From: Leucothrix arctica
GTDB taxonomy: Bacteria > Pseudomonadota > Gammaproteobacteria > Thiotrichales > Thiotrichaceae
Length of the DNA stretch: 64,000 nucleotides
NCBI RefSeq assembly: GCF_003172895.1
Contig: NZ_QGKL01000004.1
Coordinates: 1 to 64,000 of the forward strand
Direction: 5' to 3'
This document shows positions 16,754 through 24,585 of the stretch, piece after piece. The notes under the pieces are model-generated. The model saw only the letters and a list, made by a program, of their open reading frames with translations, was not told the DNA's origin and searched no databases. The translations under genes were made by a program, and so were the position numbers. Numbering within the stretch: the first letter of the stretch is position 1; every line of letters starts with the position of its first letter.

Positions 16754-17632
16754 ATGTCTAAACCAACTATCGGTTTTATCGGTCTTGGCCTTATGGGCGG
16801 CAACATGGTCGAAAACCTACAGAACAAAGGTTACGAGCTTACTGTAATGGATCTAGACAAGGCGGCAGTGGCAGCAACCGTTGCACGTGGTGCTACCGAA
16901 GCAGCTTCTGCTAAAGAGCTTGCGGCAAACAGTGACATCGTTATGCTTTGCCTGACAACTTCTGACGTTGTTGAGAAACTTGTTTATAGCGACGACGGTA
17001 TCTTAGCGGGTATTAAAGAAGGTGCTACATTGGTTGACTTCGGTACATCAATCCCAGCGTCTACTCGTAAGATCGGTGCTGACCTTGCTAAGAAAGGCGC
17101 GGGCATGATCGACGCTCCTCTAGGCCGTACTCCAGCTCACGCTAAAGACGGACTACTGAACATTATGGCGTCTGGCGACATGGCGACATTTGAAAAAGTT
17201 AAGCCTGTTCTAGATGAGCAAGGCGAGAACGTATTCCACCTTGGCGCACTAGGTGCAGGTCACACGACTAAGCTAATTAACAACTTCATGGGTATGACAA
17301 CTGCGGCTGCTATGTCTCAGGCGTTTGCTGTTGCTGAGCTTGCTGGCGTTGATCGTAAGCAACTGTTCGACATCATGTCTGCTGGCCCATCTAACTCACC
17401 ATTCATGAACTTCTGCAAAAACTACGCAGTTGACGGCGTAAGCGACCTTGGTTTCTCAATCGCTAATGCAAACAAAGATCTTGGTTACTTCCTAGAAATG
17501 GTAAGCGACTTAGGAACACGTGCTGAAATTGCTGAAGGTACTTCACATAACCTACAAGCTGCACTTGATGCAGGTATGGGTAACGGCAACGTTCCAGAAA
17601 TATACGACTACTTCCTTAAGCTAAAGAAGTAA
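16754..17632 (+). CDS. NAD-binding beta-hydroxyacid dehydrogenase (GarR/HIBADH family, YihU-like)
   Basis: This family oxidises or reduces small beta-hydroxyacids/semialdehydes. The 292-residue protein has the N-terminal Rossmann motif IGFIGLGLMGGNM and the all-alpha C-terminal domain with the catalytic Lys in TTKLINNFMG. Where GarR and 3-hydroxyisobutyrate dehydrogenases read SGG in the substrate loop, this one reads APLGRTPAHAKDG, closer to the PVGRT of sulfolactaldehyde reductase YihU. A sulfonate or other non-standard substrate is therefore possible but not shown. It has a strong Shine-Dalgarno (CAGGAG) and its own terminator. Confidence 0.8.
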   Translation: MSKPTIGFIGLGLMGGNMVENLQNKGYELTVMDLDKAAVAATVARGATEAASAKELAANSDIVMLCLTTSDVVEKLVYSDDGILAGIKEGATLVDFGTSIPASTRKIGADLAKKGAGMIDAPLGRTPAHAKDGLLNIMASGDMATFEKVKPVLDEQGENVFHLGALGAGHTTKLINNFMGMTTAAAMSQAFAVAELAGVDRKQLFDIMSAGPSNSPFMNFCKNYAVDGVSDLGFSIANANKDLGYFLEMVSDLGTRAEIAEGTSHNLQAALDAGMGNGNVPEIYDYFLKLKK

Positions 17633-17645
17633 GTCGAATATACCC

Positions 17646-17690
17646 TTACTACAGTGCTGCCCCTCCCCGCTTCATTTGGCACTGTAGTAA
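17646..17690. terminator. Bidirectional terminator between convergent genes
   Basis: Perfect 12-bp arms (TTACTACAGTGC at 17646-17657, complement at 17679-17690) with a 21-nt loop sit between the stop of the dehydrogenase and the stop of the DUF2306 gene. T-rich sequence follows only weakly on the plus side. Confidence 0.7.
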
Positions 17691-17693
17691 GCT

Positions 17694-18215
17694 TTACTTT
17701 GATAAGAGTCTTTGGATAACAAAACCTGCAATAAGCACAATTGCTAACACCGCTGGTGATAACCACGGACTAGCCAATAGATCTATCTTATCCATTTCCC
17801 CAAAAATTCTTTCATACGTAGGCTCAATCGTCACTCGGTGCATTAAGCGACCCGGAAAGAATGACAACGTACCCGCGACACCAATCCCACCAATATACGT
17901 CGATTTCATACTTCGTTTATGATCATTAATCTGACCTACTCTTGCCTGACCTACCCCTCGATACAGTGTAATTAATACCAAGACTGAAATAATATGTATG
18001 GGGCTAAAAATCCCTACTAGCTTAATTTCGTGAATAAAAAATGATGTGAGTGATGTCACTAACATAAGCACAACCCACACCTTTCCCCAGCGTTTATGTG
18101 TAGCCGTTCCTTTACGTCGCCACAACACCACAAGACCAATAATGGCTGCTGAAACGGCGGCGAAGACATGCATCTGTATGGCGAGTGGTGAGGAAAATAG
18201 TGCGTCAAAATTCAT
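17694..18215 (-). CDS. DUF2306 family membrane protein
   Basis: The 173-residue protein has four to five TM helices (about 12-31, 44-63, 67-85, 110-127, 150-168). The family pattern around GTATHKRWGKVWVVLM and the GRLMHR segment near residue 123 fits DUF2306. Function is unknown. It is divergent from the LytTR regulator gene next door, with only 49 bp between starts, so the two may be co-regulated; DUF2306 genes are often found beside LytTR regulators. Confidence 0.75.
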   Translation of the reverse strand: MNFDALFSSPLAIQMHVFAAVSAAIIGLVVLWRRKGTATHKRWGKVWVVLMLVTSLTSFFIHEIKLVGIFSPIHIISVLVLITLYRGVGQARVGQINDHKRSMKSTYIGGIGVAGTLSFFPGRLMHRVTIEPTYERIFGEMDKIDLLASPWLSPAVLAIVLIAGFVIQRLLSK

Positions 18216-18264
18216 TGTTTGTCTCTCATTTGTTAAGCTGTCTGCAGATTAGCCATATTTAGCG

Positions 18265-19086
18265 ATGACTCAACTGAAACTACGTCAAAAGGACAAGCAA
18301 TTCGTGAAGAACACACCCCTGCAACTCACGCTTCGTGAAATGAAGCAGTTAGCTACAGCTAAGTTTTTATTAGGTCTACTGGGCATTGTGTGTATTTTGA
18401 CAGTGTCTGCTCCATTTCGGACTGCTGAGTTGTTCGGAACGATTCCTCTGTTCTTTTATTGGGGCGCTATTGCTAGCAGCACCTGTTTTTTAGCTATTTT
18501 TATAATTACCTACTCTGGCGAGAAGATAAAAACCTATGGAATGAGTGACAAAAAAGCACAGCTTATTGCCAGTGTTATCGCGTCTATTTTTGTGGCGTTA
18601 TTGGTGTGTTTTATTAATTTCACTGTTATTGGCATTCAGGAATTTAGTTTAGGAGCATTCTTAATATTGGCTGGCCAAACGGTACTAATCTCACTTGCGG
18701 TGACTGGTATTTTTTATGTTGTAGCCAGTAGGGAAAGCAAGCAAGAAGCAATTGCTAAACCAGAAGAAAAAGCTGAATCGACCTTTTTTCAACGACTACC
18801 AAAAGCGCTAGGAACGGATGTGATTTGTCTGCGTGCGCAAGATCATTATGTGGAAGTGACGACAACACTTGGCCGTGAGTTGGTACTGATACGGTTATCA
18901 GATGCTATTCAAGAGTTGGGTGCTGAGCATGGTATTCAAACACACCGCTCTTGGTGGGTCATGAGTGGTCATGTGGTTGAGCTGCAACGGGTTAATGGTA
19001 AAGCATGCTTGGTGCTTTCTAATGGGAATGAAGTTCCGATTAGTCGTACTTATGGTGTAGCGGTTAAGGAGTTGCTTGCTAGTTGA
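18265..19086 (+). CDS. Membrane-anchored LytTR-domain transcriptional regulator
   Basis: The 273-residue protein has an N-terminal four-helix membrane domain (TMs about 33-52, 60-82, 100-125, 132-153) and a C-terminal LytTR DNA-binding domain (about 175-272). The latter carries ICLRAQDHYVEVTT, THRSWWVMSGHV and VPISRTYGVAVKEL. LytTR proteins bind direct-repeat promoters. With no receiver domain, this is a one-component membrane regulator. The adjacent divergent DUF2306 gene is the likely target. Its stop overlaps a terminator hairpin. Confidence 0.82.
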   Translation: MTQLKLRQKDKQFVKNTPLQLTLREMKQLATAKFLLGLLGIVCILTVSAPFRTAELFGTIPLFFYWGAIASSTCFLAIFIITYSGEKIKTYGMSDKKAQLIASVIASIFVALLVCFINFTVIGIQEFSLGAFLILAGQTVLISLAVTGIFYVVASRESKQEAIAKPEEKAESTFFQRLPKALGTDVICLRAQDHYVEVTTTLGRELVLIRLSDAIQELGAEHGIQTHRSWWVMSGHVVELQRVNGKACLVLSNGNEVPISRTYGVAVKELLAS

Positions 19087-19101
19087 CCCACCAAGCAACT
19101 C
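19069..19101. terminator. Bidirectional terminator overlapping the LytTR gene stop
   Basis: GAGTTGCTTG (19069-19078) and its complement (19092-19101) form a 10-bp stem with a 13-nt loop, between the convergent LytTR and SulP genes. T runs are short, so the strength is uncertain. Confidence 0.45.
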
Positions 19102-19115
19102 TAATCATTACTCGA

Positions 19116-20792
19116 TTAAACAGCTGCTACAGCAGTAGTTTCTTCACTCTGCTCAACAAACCTAAGCCCTGCTTCCAGCGCTTCATAACGATGTGCATAC
19201 ATATTACTTACAGGCACTAAACTCATCACATCAAACTTCTCTAGCTGTTCTCGAGTTTGTTCATTTGGGCACAGTAAAAATACTTCACACTTAGCTTCAA
19301 GCGCATCTTTAATCGCATTTTCAAGCGCCAAGCCAACCGTTACATCGAACATTGGCACATCTGTTAGGTCAAGCACCATCACTTTATAGTCAGCGATCCT
19401 TCTGTGTTGTCGTGAGATAGCTTTGGAAACACTGAAAATCATTGGTCCTGTGAGGTAGAAGAACAGCAGCTTTCCATTCGCTTTATCCAGCAAGCCTCTT
19501 TCAGTTTCTGTGAGTGGCACGTTATCGCCATCAGCATCACTGATCGCTCTGACCTGACGCACGCCTGCTCTACTTAAACGCTCGATAATAATGATATTGG
19601 AAATAAACACACCAAGACCAACCGCCACCATCAAATCAACAAAGACAGTCAACAGCATCACGCCATACATGATGGCCATCGCAGGCATATTCACTTTATG
19701 AGCGCGTTGTATGAAGCTCCAATCGAGGATATTAAACCCGACATAAACAGCAATACCTGCCAATACAGTCATAGGAATCGGTTCTGTTAAACCACCCGCA
19801 ACTAGCACTACCAAGGCCAATACTGCCGCACGCACCATGCCTGATACTGGTGAACGAGCACCCACTTGAATGTTTGTGACCGTCCCCATGGTTGCGCCTG
19901 CACCCGGCAAAGCACCAAATAGACCCGAGATCATATTCGCGTAACCTTGGCCACGTAACTCCTTGTCTGAGTCATGTTCTTTACGTGTGAGCGAGTCGCC
20001 AATAACCGCTGTCAGCAAGGTGTCGATACACCCTAGTGTGCCCAGTACCATTGCGTTTAGCACCATGCTAGTCAGTATTTCAACGTTAAACTCTGGGATA
20101 ACTAATGACGGCAAGCCTGCCGGTATTTCGCCAATTCGACGTATATCTTCATTACTAAAAAATAGCACTGAAAGCACTGTCACAACGACTAAAACAATGA
20201 GCTGTGGCGGTACAAATTTTCTAAAGCGCTTAGGGAATAAGAATAGGATGACTAAGGTCAATACTCCCAAAAATAATTCACTCAATTTTATATTAGAAAG
20301 GGTATTTGGCAGTTCTGACAGTGTGCCCATCACGCCACCTGAAGGTGCGGCATGACCTAATAGCGGTGATAGCTGGAGGATGATTAGAATTACGCCGATT
20401 CCTGACATAAAACCAGAAATGACGCTATAGGGCATTAAAGTGACGTATTTACCCAGCTTTAACGTGCCTAACAGCACTTGGAACGCGCCTGCCATCATCA
20501 CAATAGTGAATGAGATCGCAACACCTGATTCTGGGTATTGAGCCATCATACTAGTTAAAATGGCGGTCATAATCACCGTCATCGGGCCAGTAGGTTCGGA
20601 GATAAGACTTGTCGAGCCACCAAAAAGAGCGGCAAAAAAGCCAACCAATATTGCTCCCCAAAGACCTGCTTCCGCTCCAGCCCCTGAGGCAACGCCAAAC
20701 GCTAATGCCAATGGCAACGAAACGACTGCGGTGGTGACGCCACCAAACAGATCGCCTTTAAGGTTTACATCTTCAAACCGATTATCAAACAC
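19116..20792 (-). CDS. SulP family anion transporter with STAS domain
   Basis: The 558-residue SulP (SLC26-type) permease likely transports sulfate or bicarbonate with H+/Na+. The N-terminal 12-14 helices include VVSLPLALAFGVASGAGAEA, SEPTGPMTVIMTAI and LPGAGATMGTVTNIQVGARS. A C-terminal STAS domain spans about 435-545 (KLLFFYLTGPMIFSVSKAIS, VMVLDLTDVPMFDVTVGL). Substrate cannot be read from sequence; a BicA-like bicarbonate role or sulfate uptake are both possible. Monocistronic. Confidence 0.88.
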   Translation of the reverse strand: MFDNRFEDVNLKGDLFGGVTTAVVSLPLALAFGVASGAGAEAGLWGAILVGFFAALFGGSTSLISEPTGPMTVIMTAILTSMMAQYPESGVAISFTIVMMAGAFQVLLGTLKLGKYVTLMPYSVISGFMSGIGVILIILQLSPLLGHAAPSGGVMGTLSELPNTLSNIKLSELFLGVLTLVILFLFPKRFRKFVPPQLIVLVVVTVLSVLFFSNEDIRRIGEIPAGLPSLVIPEFNVEILTSMVLNAMVLGTLGCIDTLLTAVIGDSLTRKEHDSDKELRGQGYANMISGLFGALPGAGATMGTVTNIQVGARSPVSGMVRAAVLALVVLVAGGLTEPIPMTVLAGIAVYVGFNILDWSFIQRAHKVNMPAMAIMYGVMLLTVFVDLMVAVGLGVFISNIIIIERLSRAGVRQVRAISDADGDNVPLTETERGLLDKANGKLLFFYLTGPMIFSVSKAISRQHRRIADYKVMVLDLTDVPMFDVTVGLALENAIKDALEAKCEVFLLCPNEQTREQLEKFDVMSLVPVSNMYAHRYEALEAGLRFVEQSEETTAVAAV

Positions 20793-20935
20793 GACACAAA
20801 CCCTCTAGAAATTTCGTGACTTTACCAAAAATAAGCATCACGTGGATATACTAAAAGTCGCCATCGTAATTAATTTCTGTTTATTTGGGTAACAGGAAAA
20901 TACTGAGTGAATATCAGAAAATAACTTCTAAGCCA

Positions 20936-22111
20936 TTAACGACTTAATTCAGTCATTGCCTCTTCCAAACCTTTAGCTGTTAGCGGGTACATTTTGTCGT
21001 CAACAATCTTACGGATCATGCCGATAGTTTGGGTGTAGTCCCAATGCTCGCGCTGTGTTGGGTTAATCCAGACAATCTTCTCAAAGCTGTTCATTAGACG
21101 TTGCATCCAAGCTTGACCAGCTTCTTCGTTATTGTGCTCAATACTGCCGCCACGGTAGGTAATTTCCCAAGGGGCCATTGCCGCATCACCGACAAAAATA
21201 ACTTTATAATCCTTACTGTATTTATTCAGAATATCCAACACAGGTATTTGTTGGTCAAAACGACGATTATTATCCTTCCACACCGAGTCATAAATGAAGT
21301 TATGGAAATAGAAATACTCTAAATGTTTGAACTCAGTACGTGCCGCAGAAAACAGGGTTTCACATAGCTTGATGTAATCATCCATCGAGCCGCCTACATC
21401 AAAAAACAGCAGCACTTTCACGGCATTGTGGCGCTCTGCTTTCATTTTTATATCCAGCAGTCCCGCGTTATTGGCAGTACTACGAATGGTATCGTCTAAG
21501 TCCAATTTATCCTGCGCGCCCTCACGCGCAAACTTACGTAAACGACGCAGCGCAACTTTGAGGTTTCGAGGGCTCAGGTCGGTAGAGTCATCAAGGTTTT
21601 TAAACTCGCGCTTTTCCCAAACTTTTACCGCACTACGGTTACGCCCTTCACCACCGACACGAATTCCCGCAGGGTTGTGACCACCATGACCAAATGGCGA
21701 TGTGCCACCGGTACCAATCCATTTGCTACCGCCCGCATGACGTTCTTTCTGCTCTTCCAGACGCTCTTTAAACTGCTTGATCAACTCATCCAAACCGCCC
21801 AGGCTTTTAACTTTCTCTTTATCTTCGTCACTCAGTTGCTTGGTAAATTCTTGGCGTAACCAATCATCTGGGATCAACGCTTCAACCAAACCATCCAACG
21901 AATCGAAGCCACTCAGAAATGCCTGAAAGCCTTTGTCGTACTTATCAAAATGCTTTTCATCTTTGACGAGTAAGGTGCGCGCGAGATAGTAAAACTCTTC
22001 GCTATCTGCAACGACTAAGTCAGCTCTAAGTGCTGACAGCAAGTCCAAATGCTCACGAATCGAGACAGGCACACCGTGCGCTTTTAGGGTATAAAATAGA
22101 TTGGTCAACAT
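20936..22111 (-). CDS. VWA-domain protein, CoxE-like
   Basis: A 391-residue protein that pairs with the MoxR-type ATPase. The N-terminal part (about 1-110) resembles CoxE-like proteins (GVPVSIREHLDLLSALRADL). The C-terminal von Willebrand A domain carries a metal site DVGGSMDD (about 239-246, a variant of DxSxS) and YFHNFIYDSVW, VGDAAMAPWEI. MoxR-VWA pairs act as metal-insertion or protein-maturation chaperones. Its start lies 3 bp past the moxR stop, indicating an operon and coupled translation. The client protein is not apparent nearby. Confidence 0.85.
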   Translation of the reverse strand: MLTNLFYTLKAHGVPVSIREHLDLLSALRADLVVADSEEFYYLARTLLVKDEKHFDKYDKGFQAFLSGFDSLDGLVEALIPDDWLRQEFTKQLSDEDKEKVKSLGGLDELIKQFKERLEEQKERHAGGSKWIGTGGTSPFGHGGHNPAGIRVGGEGRNRSAVKVWEKREFKNLDDSTDLSPRNLKVALRRLRKFAREGAQDKLDLDDTIRSTANNAGLLDIKMKAERHNAVKVLLFFDVGGSMDDYIKLCETLFSAARTEFKHLEYFYFHNFIYDSVWKDNNRRFDQQIPVLDILNKYSKDYKVIFVGDAAMAPWEITYRGGSIEHNNEEAGQAWMQRLMNSFEKIVWINPTQREHWDYTQTIGMIRKIVDDKMYPLTAKGLEEAMTELSR

Positions 22112-22114
22112 GAC

Positions 22115-22966
22115 TTAAGACTTTGCGCGACGGTGCATAAACGCTAAGCGTTCTAGTAAAGAGACGTCCTGCTCGTTCTTTAACAGCGCACCATAAAGTG
22201 GTGGAATAGCACTGCTCTGATCGCGATCTTTCAAAATATTCTCTGGAATATCGTCAGACATCAGCAACTTCAACCAATCGATAAGCTCACTGGTTGATGG
22301 ACGCTTTTTAAGCCCTGCCACAGTACGCAACTCAAAGAATACTTCCAGCGCTTCATTCACCAAGTTCTTTTGGATATCAGGATAGTGAACCTTGATGATT
22401 TCCTGCATGGTGTTGCGGTCAGGAAAGTTGATGAAGTGGAAGAAACAACGACGTAAGAACGCGTCTGGTAGCTCTTTTTCATTATTACTGGTGATAATAA
22501 TGATTGGGCGATGCTTTGCCTTTATCGTCTCACCCGTTTCGTAAACGAAGAACTCCATTTTATCCAGCTCTTGCAGCAAGTCATTGGGAAACTCGATGTC
22601 CGCTTTATCGATTTCATCAATCAATAATACGACTTGCTCATCGGCGGCAAAGGCTTCCCACAGCTTTCCTTGACGTATGTAATTACCGATGTTACCTACA
22701 TCCACGTCACCCGTGGCGAGTTGCGAATCACGTAAACGAGAGACAGCATCGTACTCATACAAGCCTTGTTGAGCTTTGGTCGTGGACTTGACGTGCCATT
22801 GGACTAGGCGCATCCCTAGGGAGTCGGCGACTTGTTCCGCTAGCATGGTTTTACCTGTGCCCGGCTCACCTTTGATAAGGAGTGGACGCTGCAAAGTAAT
22901 GGCTGCATTGACGGCGATTTGTAGGTCGTCGGTAGCTATATATTGTTCTGTGCCTTGGAATTTCAT
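22115..22966 (-). CDS. MoxR-family AAA+ ATPase
   Basis: AAA+ chaperone-type ATPase, 283 residues when begun at ATG 22966 (MKFQGTEQYIATDD). The longer frame starts at a TTG at 22996 and is less likely. Walker A is IKGEPGTGKTML, Walker B VVLLIDEIDKAD, sensor 1 IIITSNNEKELPDAFLRRC, and the C-terminal lid is short. It is first in a two-gene operon with the VWA protein, the usual MoxR partner. A 15-bp palindrome lies upstream of the start. Confidence 0.88.
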   Translation of the reverse strand: MKFQGTEQYIATDDLQIAVNAAITLQRPLLIKGEPGTGKTMLAEQVADSLGMRLVQWHVKSTTKAQQGLYEYDAVSRLRDSQLATGDVDVGNIGNYIRQGKLWEAFAADEQVVLLIDEIDKADIEFPNDLLQELDKMEFFVYETGETIKAKHRPIIIITSNNEKELPDAFLRRCFFHFINFPDRNTMQEIIKVHYPDIQKNLVNEALEVFFELRTVAGLKKRPSTSELIDWLKLLMSDDIPENILKDRDQSSAIPPLYGALLKNEQDVSLLERLAFMHRRAKS

Positions 22967-22982
22967 GGTCGCTCTCAGGATA

Positions 22983-22997
22983 CTTGTTTGAAACAAG
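22983..22997. promoter_or_regulatory. 15-bp palindrome upstream of moxR
   Basis: CTTGTTT-G-AAACAAG is a perfect inverted repeat ending 16 bp before the moxR ATG. It could be an operator or a leader structure; its presence favours the ATG at 22966 over the upstream TTG. Confidence 0.3.
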
Positions 22998-23075
22998 CAT
23001 AACAGGAGGGAGTGTTGGTCGCTAGTTGTGCTCCAGTTTTTTAAGAATTACGAATAGTGTTTACTTCAAGAGTCG

Positions 23076-23738
23076 CTAGGCATCCACAAGATCATACTCA
23101 CTCACTGTAAAGCGCCCCTGAGCGTCCTCCAAAACTAGACCCTCATAAGTCACCTCATCTGATCCCTCAAAGAAAACACCCGTTTTGAACTTCACTCTAA
23201 TGCTATATGTCTGAGAGGCTGAGTCACTTTGAACCGTTTTAATATGTAGAATTTTTACTATTTGACGATCAATCGAATCATCTGATGAAGTAGCGCCATA
23301 ATTATTTAGTTCATAACGTAATGCCTCGGCTATTTCCAATACCTTGGGATCAGTCGTCGTCAATGTCTTAGCTTTCGCATCACTCAATAGATCTATCATT
23401 ATTTGGTGCTTGTTACTGTTCGCCAAATCCAAAGGCGTTTTACCATTTTTATCTTTTAATGTTCGATCAGCACCAGACTTCAATAACCATAGAACAACCT
23501 CACCCTGCCCACTAAAAGCCGCAGCATGTAATGAAGTCCAACCATTACCTTCAACCGAATCAACTGGAGTGCCCGCCTCAATGCACGATTGAACTAATGC
23601 AATATCACCTTTGGCAGCAGCTTTTTGAAATACGCCACCTTTTAAACATTTCTCTTTCACTTCAGATGGAGACTCCGCCGTCACTGAAAAAGATGTGAGG
23701 CAAGACACTAATGCAATGGTAAGTAGTATGTGTTTCAT
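23076..23738 (-). CDS. Secreted ankyrin-repeat protein
   Basis: The 220-residue protein has a signal peptide (MKHILLTIALVSCLTSFSVTA, cleavage about residue 21). Three ankyrin repeats follow (about 36-125), including NGWTSLHAAAFSGQGEVVLW and NGKTPLDLANSNKHQIMIDL. The C-terminal region (about 130-220) is beta-rich and unassigned. Ankyrin repeats are protein-binding scaffolds; the partner in the periplasm is unknown. It stands alone between the moxR operon and a probably decayed gene. Confidence 0.8.
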   Translation of the reverse strand: MKHILLTIALVSCLTSFSVTAESPSEVKEKCLKGGVFQKAAAKGDIALVQSCIEAGTPVDSVEGNGWTSLHAAAFSGQGEVVLWLLKSGADRTLKDKNGKTPLDLANSNKHQIMIDLLSDAKAKTLTTTDPKVLEIAEALRYELNNYGATSSDDSIDRQIVKILHIKTVQSDSASQTYSIRVKFKTGVFFEGSDEVTYEGLVLEDAQGRFTVSEYDLVDA

Positions 23739-23866
23739 AGATACATCCTTGTAATTCTATAGTCCCACGAAAACTAGAAAAGTACAGGTACTTATTAGAA
23801 GATGAGTACAACTTCCCCATATTGGTATTTATTCGTGCGATAAGTTATTGGACCTTATTTAGTTAG

Positions 23867-24385
23867 TCTTTAAATGCCATAAAGCCATCAACAAACTCAG
23901 CACCTTCAATACTTGCCTTTTCAATCGATTTTAAGCTCGACCTAATAGCTGAAGAAATCGCCGTTATTAACTACATGGTCGGTGACTCTAATGAGACACC
24001 AAACTTAGTAAAAGAACACAACTACTTTGAAAGCGCCCTGTCTAACTATCCTTTTGGCTTTCAGTACCGCGACTTCCCAAAAGAATCATATATAAGCCAA
24101 GCTTGGATAGAGAAAGATACTCTGGGAGAGGTTACTAGACACGCGATTAATTTATACATACCAAATCAGAAGCTTGAAAGTATCTATGAAGACTGCCTGC
24201 CCTTTTTGTCATGGTTGGCATCAGTAAGTGCTACATCAGGTTATGTTGGCTCGTACAGAAACGAAAGCATTGATGACTTCGCACCTGTACTTCTTTTCAT
24301 TTACCAAGGTGAGCTTTATATGGGTGACTCAGAAAAGGCGCAATCGTTTTCAACGGGGAAGTTACTACCATCTGGGTCTGCTTGA
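23867..24385 (+). pseudogene. Probable 5'-truncated gene, hypothetical product
   Basis: An ATG-initiated frame from 23975 gives 136 residues. The same frame is open back to a TAG at 23864 and reads like protein (PSILAFSIDFKLDLIAEEIA and onward) without any standard start codon. This suggests the original 5' end was lost. The visible protein is acidic and soluble, with a hydrophobic core around CLPFLSWLASVSATSGYVGSY. No family recognised. If intact after all, translation would begin at 23975. Confidence 0.45.
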
Positions 24386-24535
24386 GTAATCAGGCCAACT
24401 TATAAACCGGCCCCTGTCGGAGTTGTGAGCTACACAGGTTTCAAAAAATTTCAGCTTATCGTAATTTCTCCCCCATCCACCTACGCCATAATGGAACACC
24501 CACCGTTCGTCCGTCTACTCTAAGTAAATACGGTT

Positions 24536-24555
24536 AGAGCTGCCCCCACAGCTCT
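24536..24555 (+). repeat. Short hairpin upstream of the copper-radical oxidase gene
   Basis: AGAGCTG (24536-24542) and CAGCTCT (24549-24555) form a 7-bp stem over a six-base C-rich loop, about 30 bp before the start codon. It could be a leader structure or the terminator remnant of the preceding gene; there is no T tract. Confidence 0.3.
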
Positions 24556-24585
24556 GAATCACCCCAATACTCCAGAGTGGTAACC

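Noticed and set aside
22504..22991. Plus-strand ORFs antisense to moxR.
   Set aside because: moxR is clearly the coding strand, with all AAA+ motifs.
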